Of a DNA stretch of 64,000 nucleotides, positions 21,721-32,700 are shown one piece after another. Under the pieces are notes generated by a model, which had not been told where the DNA came from, did no database searches, and was given only the letters and a program-made list of their open reading frames with translations. Both the position numbers and the translations under genes were made by a program. The number at the start of each line of letters is the position of its first letter. The first letter of the stretch is position 1. The stretch comes from Theristus sp. LFF4_11 (lineage: Eukaryota > Nematoda > Chromadorea > Monhysterida > Xyalidae): NCBI GenBank assembly GCA_030248135.1, contig JASANC010000992.1, forward strand, positions 1-64,000. Direction: 5' to 3'.

Positions 21721-23700
21721 ATGACGTCGTCGTATCCAGATCTGAACGATGTTATTCTCCGCAACAACAACACCGTCGGAGCAACGGAAAACAAGGAAAG
21801 TGTGAGCGCGGATCCATCCACTTTTGAATCGACAATTCGTGTGCGAAAGTTGACCGCGCACAATCCGTTTTCGCCGCCAACATCGAGCGCCGCACAGCAG
21901 CCGACGACGCAACGAATCTTGCTCGAAGAGAATCTGCGAATTCCGGCGTTGCGGCCGCAACAGCAGCAGCACGAAGCGGATGGAAAGACGAGCAGAGAAA
22001 CCAACGTCCAGAAACAGGTCGGAGTGGCGTTTTATTTGATTTTGCTTTTGTCGTCCGCACGTGTTCTTTGTTTTTTTTTCGGTGCACGTATAATTTTTTG
22101 TTTTGAACGGACAAGCATCTTGGGGTGCTTCAGTTTGCTGGTTGCTCGTGCCGTGCTTGAAAACACACATTTGCGGCTACTTATCATTCGGGCACGCAGT
22201 TGTTTCACAGAAACAACTGAATATGAAGGAAACCAAGACACCACAACATGAAACCTGAGAATGAACTGTGATATAATTTTCATATGGTGCTTCAAAAAAC
22301 ACAGATCCGCGAAAACATGGAGCAAATGGCGAGCGCATCGCAGACGCCCGAGGAGCAGGCGCTCGTGCGCTCGTGCACCTGGTGGGCGAATCAGTCGTAC
22401 GCGCCGGTTTATGGCGGGCTCGCCGCGATTGTGGCCGTCTTCACGTTGAGACGGTTGGGTTACGTTTGCTTGTGATCTTTCGTTTTCGTCCCGACTGCCG
22501 AGACTCAATGCGCGCATGGTTAGGTTTCATGCATGAAGCGGGAATTCAAAATTGGCAAAATGATCCGAGTATCGAGTCATCTGGACGATTGCCATATAAG
22601 TAGTGCAACTGGTTTTCTTTCTGCATCTAAAAAGGACCAAAAAAATAGATAATAGTTTAAGTTTAGTTCGGGCAAAGTGTTGTATTTGCTTCCTTTTCTC
22701 AAACAACTTCATGTGGCCGTGGTTTGCCGTTTGGGTTCGTTGAGTACAGGCGATATGATTCCATCCTTATTGTTTCTTTTGTCAAACAACCTAAACACAC
22801 CATGCACACGTCAGAAAATCGGAAACATTATACCATTTTCTAAAAATTCCCACGTTTCACAACGTTTTCTCCTGTTTCATCCAGAATCAATCCGCGACAT
22901 GTACCGGTGACAATATTCTGGTATCCGTTTTTGGCCGCCGTCGCCAGCTACGTTTCGTATTCGTTCGTTTATGCGCGCTGTATGATACGCTGCAGGGACA
23001 ATTTGCAGGAGCGACAACGTATGCTGTTCATTAGTGGAGAGGTCAGCGCCAGGGGCACCAGTTTTATGGAAGTTTATTTCATCAGTGGAGAGGTCACCAG
23101 TTTTATAAAAGTTTATGTGCAATGGTCCAGTGGTGCCACAATGTAAATGAATTTATGACACAACACAGTTTGATTTGCGCACATCAGCACGTTGAACAGT
23201 AAAATATGACCGAATAAATGTGACACTCCTTGTCAGATCGAGGAAAGACCAATCAAATACCTAGAGTTGTGTTTTTTTCACGAGGACCAGTTTTTTCAAA
23301 TTGTGTGTGTGTGTATGCAAATGAGAACGAACGATCTGAAGCACACGAACGGACAATGCTGAAAAACGCTACCAATTTGATTTGCAATTTCTTAGCGCCT
23401 GGTTTTCATGCAGATTTCGCGCGATCACTGCACCTTGTGAAAAGATGCCATTTTTATTCGGCCATTCCGCAGAATCAGTTTACGTGAAAAAGCGGAACTG
23501 TGATGTTTCATGCGTTCATTCATATGTTGTACCGCTACTGGACTGCTAAGCGTTCGCGACCTAAAATTTCATCACCAAATTTTCAGTATGCAAGAACGTC
23601 TCGATTTTAGGAACTGCCCGAGACAGAAGGACCTCAGCTGCACATTTCCGGCGGAAGATTACGACGATACAACCCGTTCTACAAAGGTGGATCTGCGTGA
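21721..23700 (+). CDS. OCIA-domain-like membrane protein (four exons)
   Basis: Exons 21721-22017, 22305-22453, 22885-23041 and 23611-23700 (phases 0,2,0) give 230 residues. The first ~100 residues are polar and Gln-rich, likely disordered. Exon 2 has TPEEQALVRSC..., then a hydrophobic segment (YGGLAAIVAVFTLRR). Exon 3 has a second one (IFWYPFLAAVASYVSYSFVY), then a basic helix with Cys (ARCMIRCRDNLQERQ). Exon 4 ends RRYNPFYKGGSA. This order (acidic helix with Cys, membrane hairpin, Cys-containing basic helix, Tyr-rich tail) resembles OCIAD1/2, inner mitochondrial or endosomal membrane proteins affecting respiratory complex assembly. The similarity is by eye. An upstream AUG cluster sits in front of the start. 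Confidence 0.62.
23195..23475 (+). mobile_element. Diverged 'GGCCGAATAAAT' MITE, copy 1
   Basis: Shares the left segment ATATGACCGAATAAATGTGACACTCCTTGTC and the right segment ATTCGGCCATTCCGC with 25703-25978, and partial copies occur near 3030-3105 and 52150-52270. It lies in intron 3 of the OCIA-like gene. Confidence 0.55.
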
Positions 23701-23973
23701 CGCATCGTGTTGATGGTTTTTTGGCATTTCAGTGCCTGTGTGTTTGTGACTGTGTATGTGCAAAATTACTGTGTTATGATAATGAGGTCCACGGTCTTCA
23801 GAAAATATCTGATGCGTGTGTGTGTGTGCAAAATTGCTGTATGATAATAAGGTCCATGGTCTTTATCATTATTTTCTGGAAATTTTGTGTTGTTTTAGTG
23901 ATATGATAGTTCTGGTCTGGTTTCGTAACGTTGCTGACGTTTGTATTAGTTGCTTGTTGGTGCTCGATAAGCT

Positions 23974-23979
23974 CAATAA
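23974..23979 (+). promoter_or_regulatory. Polyadenylation signal AATAAA
   Basis: AATAAA 274 bp after the OCIA-like stop and 200 bp before the next start codon, consistent with a short intergenic gap. Confidence 0.5.
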
Positions 23980-24178
23980 ACGTTGCTCGCAGCTTGTTGT
24001 CTCCTTTTTTCCCAACTGATCAACGGAAGACCGATCCGGTTACAGTATTTTTGGTGTTTTTATCAATGAAACCAGTCAGTGAGTCTGTCCGACACTTACC
24101 ACGTGATAACCAACTAATCCGCTGGTAGTCTTGATTCAGAGTTAATTGTAGGCACTTTGAAAAGTTCAAGAAATCAAC

Positions 24179-27100
24179 ATGTTACGGACCGAAATTGAAG
24201 CGATTGAAAATCTCGACCACTCAATTCCGGAAACAACGTCATTCAGCGGACGGTATCAGCTTGATTCATCTTCGTTTTCGTCGTCCGTGAACGAGCCAGA
24301 TGAACGCTTGCAACATCGAACGGCCGAGATTGAGCTGGCGACGGACGCCATGATGCACACCGTCGAGGGATTCGGTGTTTTTCAGGTTCGTGCGTTCTCG
24401 TTTGCATTGTTCACTCGGTGTGAAACGCAACGAATGAACGGTGATTTTCGGCGATGTTCGTAGCCAGGCTAACCTAGGAAAGCGCCTATATACACCCGTC
24501 GGTGGGGGCTCGATCCCGAACTCGTAGTGAACAGTAACCACGAAGACTTTGACCGAGAGTGACAATCTTTTTTGGGAATCGTTGTCTTCCTACTTCTTGG
24601 AGTATCATGCCACCGCTCATGGCCTGAGTGGTGGCGTGTTAGACTGTTGCCTTCCGTTCGGGGGATCGAGCCCCGCCGAGGTGTGTATAGGCATTTATGA
24701 CACAGAAAACTCGATGGTCGTCCTCTTTGACGGCGTTCTGTGCTGTTTTCTGGGTTAGCCCTGGCTGAAAAACATCGTCGAAAACCACCGTTCGATCGCA
24801 CGTCGAAACCGACCGAACGCGACGGAAACCAGTTATCTGGCGAGGTGAGCGAGAAAGAAGTTTCAATTTAGAAAAAAGCAGAAAAAACTTTCATTTCAGG
24901 CCGTATCCGTGATACAAAAGAAAACTTTCGCTGGCCTATCTCGGGAGTGAGCGAGAACTATAAATTCAGAAAATTTAAAAAAACGTTCATTTCAGGCAGT
25001 ATCCGTGACACAGATGAGAACGATCGCTGGCCTCGCGCATTCGTTCTCACTTGGCGTGGCCGTCGGCGCCGCTGCCGGCTGGTGGCTGACGGAACTGCCA
25101 GCACTCGAACGACGCCTTCCGTGGCCTCCGCGCGCATTTCTGGCGAAACTCAAGTTCAACATGCGAAAAGCGACCGCTTATCGACTGTTCGGTGCGGCAA
25201 TTGGGGCGAAGTTCGTTTTTATTTGGAGTGATTTTTGTTTTGGAACTGCGTTGGAGGCGATGGTGTAAAAATCGGGATTGTGTTTGTTGTAATTGTTAGC
25301 ATTGTAAAAGTTTTTTTCATCATTGTTGGAAGAACTGGCATTGTATCGAGTTCGTTTCGTTTGTGTAGTGTTCAGTTTCAGTCGATCTGCTTTGTTCGCT
25401 TTTCACTGAATAATCGCAATGAGTTTTCATGATATTTTCAGTCTTTTCACGTGCGCCGCTATGCTGCGATTCCAAAAGGAACTGAAACCAACACGGCAGA
25501 AAGCGACCGAGCTGCTCGATCAGCAAATACGTGAACAATCGGTGTGTCGTGTTTTCGACGTTGCTTTTGAACAGCAAGCAAACGCGTTCAATTCAGTTGG
25601 AAAGTTTCGTTTATCATTTAAGAATGGACGAACAAAAGGTACACACAAAATTGCCCGAGAACTAACGAGGGAACATCGAAGAAAATGGCTTATAATAGTG
25701 TGCAGTATGGCCGAATAAATTGGCCAGTCCTTGTCTTTTCAAGCAAGGCGAGATTAGTCGTAGACTAGCAGTTGGTTTTCTAAAAAAACGCCAGGATATT
25801 TGCCAATCGTGTGTGCAATAGACAGAGAACGAACTGAATCTCACAAACAAATCAAGTAATTTAAAAAAAACACGATCAATTTGATAAACGACATTCTGAA
25901 AGCCTTTTTTCTTTCATTCCAATTTCGCGCGCTCCTTGCACCCTGAGCAAAAATGTCATGTCTACTCGGCCACTACCGCATCAGTATCAACGATTTCAAC
26001 GTGAAAAAAAGTCGCAGCTCCATGCGTTCGAATGAATGTTTCGTTTTCTCCAATTCTCCATTTCTTCTGTTTTCACTATTCTCACCCAACTGCAAAAAAC
26101 ACTACGACACTGTCGTTTGTGTCGCAGGCCCAGCAGTCTCACCTGAATCTAGCAGACACGTCCAGCGTGTCGAGCGTGTTCCGCGCAATGCAGACGCACG
26201 TGCACGCGAACGCGCACTACGCCGACGCGCTGGCCGAGTCCGTGCGTGTCCGCTCGCCCGTCGACTGCTTGGTGCTCGCTACCACCGTGTCGATGGCGAT
26301 TCTCGGTATCTTTCTTGGTGTTATTCTCGTTTGGTTGTTCTGGGTGAATGATATGTACAGTGGCGGCCAAAACTGTTGGAACGCTGCGCGCACGTGAGTG
26401 CTGTGTATTGCGCGCGTGTTGCATCAGCCGTACAAACGCTATTATAAGAATTTATGGGCAACGTTGGCTTCGCGGGACACTTTTCGACCGTCTGACAGTC
26501 GATATACGGTCTGCAGTATACGGTGTGACAGTCGATATACGGTCTGACAGTCGATATACGGTCTGACAGTCGATATACGGTCTGACAATCATGTCGGTCC
26601 GACAAATTGAGCAACGCCGGATTGTGTGCTCGGTACGGCTGATGTTTCGTTTCAATCTCATATGGCCGCATCAGTGGTGGTTGTATTGTTGTTGTCTGTT
26701 GCCCGGATGGGCGTAGCCAAATTATTTTTCGTTTTTTGGGCAACGTCAATATTAGTGGCGTTGAGAAATTTTCATTCAAGTGGAAGTTTTTCTCATATGT
26801 TGCAAAAACTGGAAGTCAGGCAATCGGCCAGTGGCCAGGAAACGTGAAGGTTTGTACGGTTGATGTTTCACGTCAGATATGAGCCAGTTGCGCACGTGTA
26901 ACACAATACCAGATTGAGACGGGCCTGATTTTGGCCGAAATCGATTATCATTTTTTAGGTGACGTCACGTTTTGTGGCGTTCACTGTGCAACAAACAGCA
27001 GAGTTTTACCGGTTGAAAAAATACAGTGTCCATTTCTGGGTTCTGCGCCTGTTTGTGTTTGCTGCAGACGTGGAAAGAAAAGCTCCAATAGCTTTAAGGG

Positions 27101-28858
27101 GCATTCATGAAACAGTATTTTCAGTGACCGCGTAGCTATGTTTTAACACAGCTACGCGTCACTAAATACTGTTTCATGAATGCCGCTTAATGCTTGATGC
27201 GGCAAAGATGTTCAAGGTTCCGTTATTCGTATTCGATGCAAACACTCGGCCAGTTCCCCACAGACGTTATTTTTGGGTTGATGTTTCGCTTCGAGTATGA
27301 GATCGTTGTGCAAGTGCGACAGCGAATAACCGGAATCAACCGAACCGGCCTAATTTGACCGAAATCGATTACCGTTTTTTTAGATGACGTCACTTTTTTT
27401 CGTGACGTTCACTGTTCACTGAGCTCATTAGACCCCCTTGTACGGTCTGTCTGTTTGAACCTGTAAAGGCCCGTTTATGCCTGACGTATGCAGACATACG
27501 TCGACGTACGTCAGGTATGAACGATAGTATGCAATAACACGAGACCTGAAGTGACGTGACGTGCTGTACATGCATACGTCTATATGAACGGCAGCATGGG
27601 ATAACACGGCACCTAAAGTGACGTGACGTGCCGTGCCGTATACGCATACGTCAGGTATAAACGGGCCTTAACTTTTTTCATAGAATAGAATACAGAGCTA
27701 GCGAAAGAATAAAAGAGGTCGGAATTACAAGAAAAAAACATATTCAGCCACAAATCGGGCGTTTGGTTTGATTTCGGCCAAACCCGATGCATTCGTCCGT
27801 CTTACTATTCCAAGTATCGCACGCCTCTTAAGTCCACGAAAACAGTGACGAGTTTGAACAAACTGACTGTAGCAATCAGCGGATCGCCTATAATTTATGG
27901 AGTTCAACTGCATAACATTCTCTCTGCAGTGTCACTAATAGCGAACGCGTATCGCGTCGCGTCACGTGCCAACAAGAAACGCGCCACATTGGATGAGACA
28001 GCGAAAGTGTTCGCACGGCACTCACGGTACGCCCGTCTGCCGCAACTGTGCGCGATCGCTACGGGAGGCCTTGTGGCGCATTGGTGGTGTTTAGCGAAAC
28101 GCATTCAGGTGAGCGAATACATGGCGAAACACCGGAGAAGTCTTTTCCGACTGTTGTTGTTGTTGAGTAGCCTGCGTACAGCGTGTTTGTTTGAACCGGT
28201 CACTTTTTCAACAGAATACAGCTTGCGAGAGAAGTAAGAACGGCGTATCGGAGTTGCAAGAACACATGTTTGCCAACAAATGAGATCTGTTTCATTTCAA
28301 CCGAATCCGACACATTCCTTCTTTTAACTCAAAGTTTCGCGCGCTTTGCATTTTGCGAAAAAGAGACATGTTTAAACAAACATACCATAATAGCGTATCA
28401 CACCCAGTCACCGTTGTTTGGTCTCGGTTAGCCTGGCTGACACAATGTTTAGAGCGGTAATAACGTCCCAACGTTTGATTTAAGATATCAACGTGCAGTC
28501 AAACTGGTAAAAGTTATGGAACTTGCACATTCAACCTGAATACGCTGATTGGCCGTATAGAGTACTCAATTCAAAACTAGCCAATCAGCGAGTCTCACAT
28601 TGAATTCGAAATTTGAGCCGCAGCATTGCAAATTTCATTTAGTTCATTGGAGTCCCTGCACGCTCAACAAAGCTGAAAAACTGATTGGCGAATAGCACTG
28701 TTTGTGAATATTTGAATCTAGTTTTGCCGCAAAGTCAAAATCTGTATTTTGATTTACTTCAGGCGCAGCCAAATTTTCGTCCGCCTTGGATGGTAACGGA
28801 TGAGGATGATGAAGATGAAACAGTCGACTCGGACAAGGAGGAGGTTGGCTGGTTTTAA
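24179..28858 (+). CDS. Four-helix-type membrane protein, paralogue 1 of a tandem pair (six exons)
   Basis: Exons 24179-24385, 24996-25210, 25442-25541, 26128-26305, 27930-28108 and 28763-28858; phases 0,2,0,1,0; 324 residues. The N-terminus (~70 residues) is acidic and Ser-rich. Two small-residue membrane hairpins follow: first SLGVAVGAAAGWWL and FGAAIGANLFTCAAML, then CLVLATTVSMAILVSLIANAY and LPQLCAIATGGLVAHWWC. The tail is strongly acidic (DEDDEDETVDSDKEE) and ends GWF. I do not recognise the family; the Gly/Ala-rich hairpins recall OCIA or Tim17-type proteins, but no signature proves it. The downstream gene has the same exon count and intron phases and aligns in exon 5 (SRxN ... LPx12WC), so the two are probably a duplication. 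The exon 2 donor (GTTCGT) is weak. Confidence 0.62.
24440..24520 (-). mobile_element. tRNA-derived SINE, copy 4 (truncated)
   Basis: Tail and B-box end of the SINE family (GGCGATGTTCGTAGCCAGGCTAACC ... CGGTGGGGGCTCGATCC). It lies in intron 1 of the first tandem paralogue, facing copy 5. Confidence 0.72.
24610..24795 (+). mobile_element. tRNA-derived SINE, copy 5
   Basis: Complete plus-strand copy with A-box-like TGGCCTGAGTGGTGG and B-box GGATCGAGCCCCGCC, ending TTAGCCCTGGCTGAAAAACA. With copy 4 it can form an intronic inverted repeat. Confidence 0.82.
25703..25978 (+). mobile_element. 'GGCCGAATAAAT' MITE, copy 2
   Basis: Left end AGTATGGCCGAATAAATTGG and right end CATGTCTACTCGGCCACTAC are inverted-repeat related. 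It lies in intron 3 of paralogue 1 and is a relative of 23195-23475. Confidence 0.6.
26495..26592 (+). repeat. ~19 bp minisatellite (GACAGTCGATATACGGTCT)
   Basis: Five tandem copies of an ~18-19 bp unit, one degenerate, in intron 4 of paralogue 1. Confidence 0.88.
27097..27187. mobile_element. Short hairpin MITE (AGCGGCATTCATGAA family)
   Basis: 91 bp near-perfect palindrome: AGGGGCATTCATGAAACAGT ... ACTGTTTCATGAATGCCGCT, bordered by TTA/TAA. Relatives lie at 33640-33820, 38600-38720, 40435-40505 and 41876-41942. Confidence 0.75.
27477..27668. mobile_element. Harbinger-like MITE rich in ACGT palindromes, copy 1
   Basis: 192 bp element with termini AGGCCCGTTTAT / ATAAACGGGCCT flanked by TAA on both sides (27474-27476, 27669-27671). 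The interior is packed with GACGTACGTC-type palindromes. A TWA duplication is typical of PIF/Harbinger elements. Confidence 0.8.
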
Positions 28859-28944
28859 ATCAGTATATCATTGTATTCAAGGCTTGGCTAAGGTACTACC
28901 TTTGCTGACATTTGTGCGAGACACGGTTTACTTTTGATAATCTA

Positions 28945-29108
28945 CAGTGGAACTCAAATTATAGGCAGTCCGCTGATTGGTTGGCGGGTGATCACGTGAT
29001 GCATGCTTTCTGTGCAGGCATATTGCTGTGGAGGCGGAGTCTGGACTGCACAGATTGCATGGATCACGTGATCACCAACCTTATTTTATTAGGTATAGAG
29101 TTGAAATG
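28945..29108. mobile_element. TA-flanked MITE (CAGTxxAACTC family)
   Basis: Starts CAGTGGAACTCAAATTATAG after TA; the interior palindromic segment TGGTTGGCGGGTGATCACGTG pairs with CACGTGATCACCAACC. The right end is near a TA at 29109. Same family as 31058 and 37037. Confidence 0.65.
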
Positions 29109-29535
29109 TACGTTTGAGAATCTAGCAAACTCTGTTGAAGCAATTGTTCGTTTTTCAGCTTTTACCCGTGCCTGTCCGACGATCGATGTTCCACATGTTG
29201 AAGTGACTCAATCCGGATAGCACCAGCTTCATCGTGTCATGTTCTGTTTGATTTATAATCTTTTCATTTTGGTTCTGCGATTCAATGCACGCATAGGTAG
29301 GAAAGCAGTTTCATGCTTGACGCGGGAATTCTAAATTTGTGAAGTGGCCCGAGCCCCTAAGACGCGGCTGATTCACAGGGTTCACAAATTTTACCGCATT
29401 AAGCATGTGAAACAAATGTCCTTTTCACGTCTGCAAACGCATTGAGTCGCAGTTGAGTTTGCTGGAATCCGCTGAGTTTTGTGATCACTTGTGTGGTGCT
29501 ACAATATCGACGCTTTGAAGCTTTTTCAGCGACAG

Positions 29536-29541
29536 AATAAA
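29536..29541 (+). promoter_or_regulatory. Polyadenylation signal AATAAA
   Basis: AATAAA 680 bp after the stop of paralogue 1 and ~190 bp before the start of paralogue 2. It could end the first transcript. Confidence 0.4.
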
Positions 29542-29726
29542 TATATATACAAAACCCGTGTGGGAATCATGAAACGTTATTCAACGCAATGTTCTGGTGA
29601 ACAATGAAATCTTCTAAAAAATACTTCTCAGTTGTTTGCTGCCGTTTATTTTGATTGTATTTTTAATGTTTTAGTTTTCCGAGAAAAAAATCACACAAAA
29701 CTTCATTGTGAACGTTGCCCCGAATC

Positions 29727-32700
29727 ATGAGCTGGAGCGGGAACGACGGTGCTCAACAGACGTACCCGGACGGTAACGGCCCGCTCGGGTACGCCGGTTC
29801 GTCATCGCAAACCGCGGGCAGTCTGCCGCATCAGCAACCGCCACCGCTGCCTCCATTTGCGCAGAATGTGCTCAATGCTCCCGGCCAAGAGCACGGGTCA
29901 CCGCAAGCGTGGCACGGCACTCAGCAGCAGCAACAACGGGGCTCAGTGGCACTTGATGAGCGCGCGCGCATCATTCGTGCCGCGGAGCGCGTCATGAAAA
30001 CGCCGGATGGGTTCAAAGCTATTCAGGTGGGTTGCCATTTGCGCAAGAGACGATGTTTCTGCTGTTAGCCAGGTGAAAGAATGTCGCGATGTCGTGTTTT
30101 GTGTTCTCCAATCTGGTTAATGATGCGGGGAAATGATGTGAGTGAATGGATTTTATAATAATGCTGCGGGAACGGATTAGGAGGCCGATTTCATGCGGAT
30201 GCGTCGAAGATCAGAGAGGCCAACCGGTCGAATTTGTCGTTCGATTTCGTACACTCACAGCAATGTTACGGAGGCACACAAACAAACACACAGGCATACA
30301 CGTGGGTACCATGTTGCATCCGTTCACGTGTCATATCACACGTGTCCGGACTAAAATGATGTCATTTGCTGGAAAAACGCCCGTTTGTCAAAGTACAGGC
30401 ACTAAAATGTCAGTTTTGTGTGACTGATTCGACATTCACCATTTGTTTACGGGCAGAAATCGGTTAAACGGAAAGTCTGGTTTGCTGTGAACGGCAAGCG
30501 CATGTTTTGCGGCACATGACGTCATTTCAGTGGGACACGTTTAAAAAATAGGTCATACATGTCTGCTACCGTGCTTATTTGTGTCACACTCCAAAGTGCG
30601 CTGTCTTCCAGCGGGGAACTTCAGATATGTGGAAGGAAGGCGTTGCCACTGTTCTCCAGGACATCCTCGTCTCGGGCATCTCGTGTCAGAACACGGCGCT
30701 GACGTTGGGTGCGTGGCCGTTTGGCACTGTCGGCTATTTTTTACCGAAATATCTGATGCGTCGAGCCGGCAAAACGCCCGGCGTCGCGTTGCCCCTGTGC
30801 GGCATGGCGTCCGGCGCGGTGTTCGGATTCAGGTTGGTGCAGTTAAGGCCCGTTTATACCTGACGTATGCGCGTACGGCACGGCACGGCACGTCACTTTA
30901 GGTCCTGTGTTATTGCATACTGCCGTTCGTACAGACGTAGGCATGTACGGCACGTCACGTCACTTTAGGTCTCGTGTTATTGCGCACTGCCGTTCGTACC
31001 TGACGTACGTCGACGTACGTCTGCATACGTCAGGTATAAACGGGCCTTTACAGTGTACAGTCTAACTCTATGGACATATCCGACTGGCTGATTGGTTTGT
31101 GATCGTGATGCGTCCGTTCTATGCAAAAACTAAACTCCGCCTCCCTACTGCACACGATGCACGCATCAGCTGCACGTGTGTGCATCCAGCTAATTAGCTA
31201 GTTGGATATATTGGCCAGGTGGACTGTATTTTATTGATTCGCCACTTGAATTTTTTGTCATTCATGTATTGCTTGCCTTACGAGAACTATTTTTATTTGA
31301 TGTTGATTTTAATGTATTAAACGTGTTTTTAGCCTAGTTGGCTTGAACTGCACACGCACACTGATCAAACCAATGAATGAACGCGTCGCCGGCTTAGTGG
31401 CGCAGCAGATGCAACAAGAACCGGTAATGGACAAAAATTAAAAAACGATTTTTTAATTGTACCGTATTTGTAAAGTAAAGTCCAATCAACGCAAAAAGTA
31501 GTGTGCGTCCACGGAGTACGGTATCTACCGTATTTGGTCTCGATACGATTTTACTGAGACGGGCGTGCGTTCATTTGCGTCCCGTTATTTCCGGCCCACG
31601 CATTTCCGGCCCAACATTTCCGGCCCACTCATTTCCGGCCCACTCATTTCCGGCCCGCCCATTACCGGCCCCGTTCATTTGCGTCCCACGCATTTCCGGC
31701 CCACTCATTTCCGGCCCACCCATTACCGGCCCAGCCCAATAATTCGCTTCAGTGACTTCAACTACCACCCACTGCTATATTTCATTAGGAAACTCACCTT
31801 GATCAGGCGGTTACACTTTGAACTAGGGTTCGATTTTTTTAAATTCTTTTTTCAATCGGATTTTTTCGTGATGCATCATTATTAAGAGATGTGCATGTGC
31901 TGTAGCGGTGCCCCTGCCCTATAACACAGGAAAGAAAAAATGCAAAAACTAAATTGATCATTTTCACCTTATCAAAAAGGCTTGGCTTAGGATTAGGATT
32001 AGGTTTAGGATTAGGAATGATTAGGATTAGGAAACACAACCTGGTTGTGGATCCACTGATCCACATGTCCAAATTTGGTTAGAGGGGCAATTTTCATAAA
32101 AGTTTTTGCTAATTTTAAGGATTAAAATGATTGAATTTGGCTCTGTGTTCAATGCAAAATTCAAACTCAGCGCGTCAGCGCGGTTCTAAAGCTCTTATTT
32201 TTGTCGACCCATGTGTTGTTGTCATTGAAATTGAAAGTGCTAAATCAATCGCAACAAAGCAATAAATAAAAACACAACTGATTCATCGACGAAATTCAAA
32301 CTGAGACATTTGTTCCAATGTCAGGAACAAATCGGAGCGAAATGAAAACTAAAACCGAAATGAAAAATTAAATATTTTTGTTAAAAGCATGTCGGTGAGC
32401 AGGTAGTACAGTTTAGAGTGCAGTTTCAGTTTATTTTCGTTGTCCGTGGCGAAATACAGCGAAGGAAGAACTGATTATTGGGCTGGGCCGGTAATGGGCG
32501 GGCCGGAAATAAGTGGGCCGGAAATGAGTGGGCCGGAAATGTCGGGCCGGTAATGGGTGGGACGGTAATGGGTGGGCCGGAAATGTCGGGACGCTAATGC
32601 GTGGGCCGGAAATGCGTGGGCCGGAGTTGACCCCGCACCACTGAGACGTCCTTCAGAAAGAGCATTTATTGCAACAACATTGTTCTGTTGTTGTCTCATG

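Noticed and set aside
26495..26592. CRISPR-like array
   Set aside because: Tandem units without unique spacers, in a eukaryotic intron.
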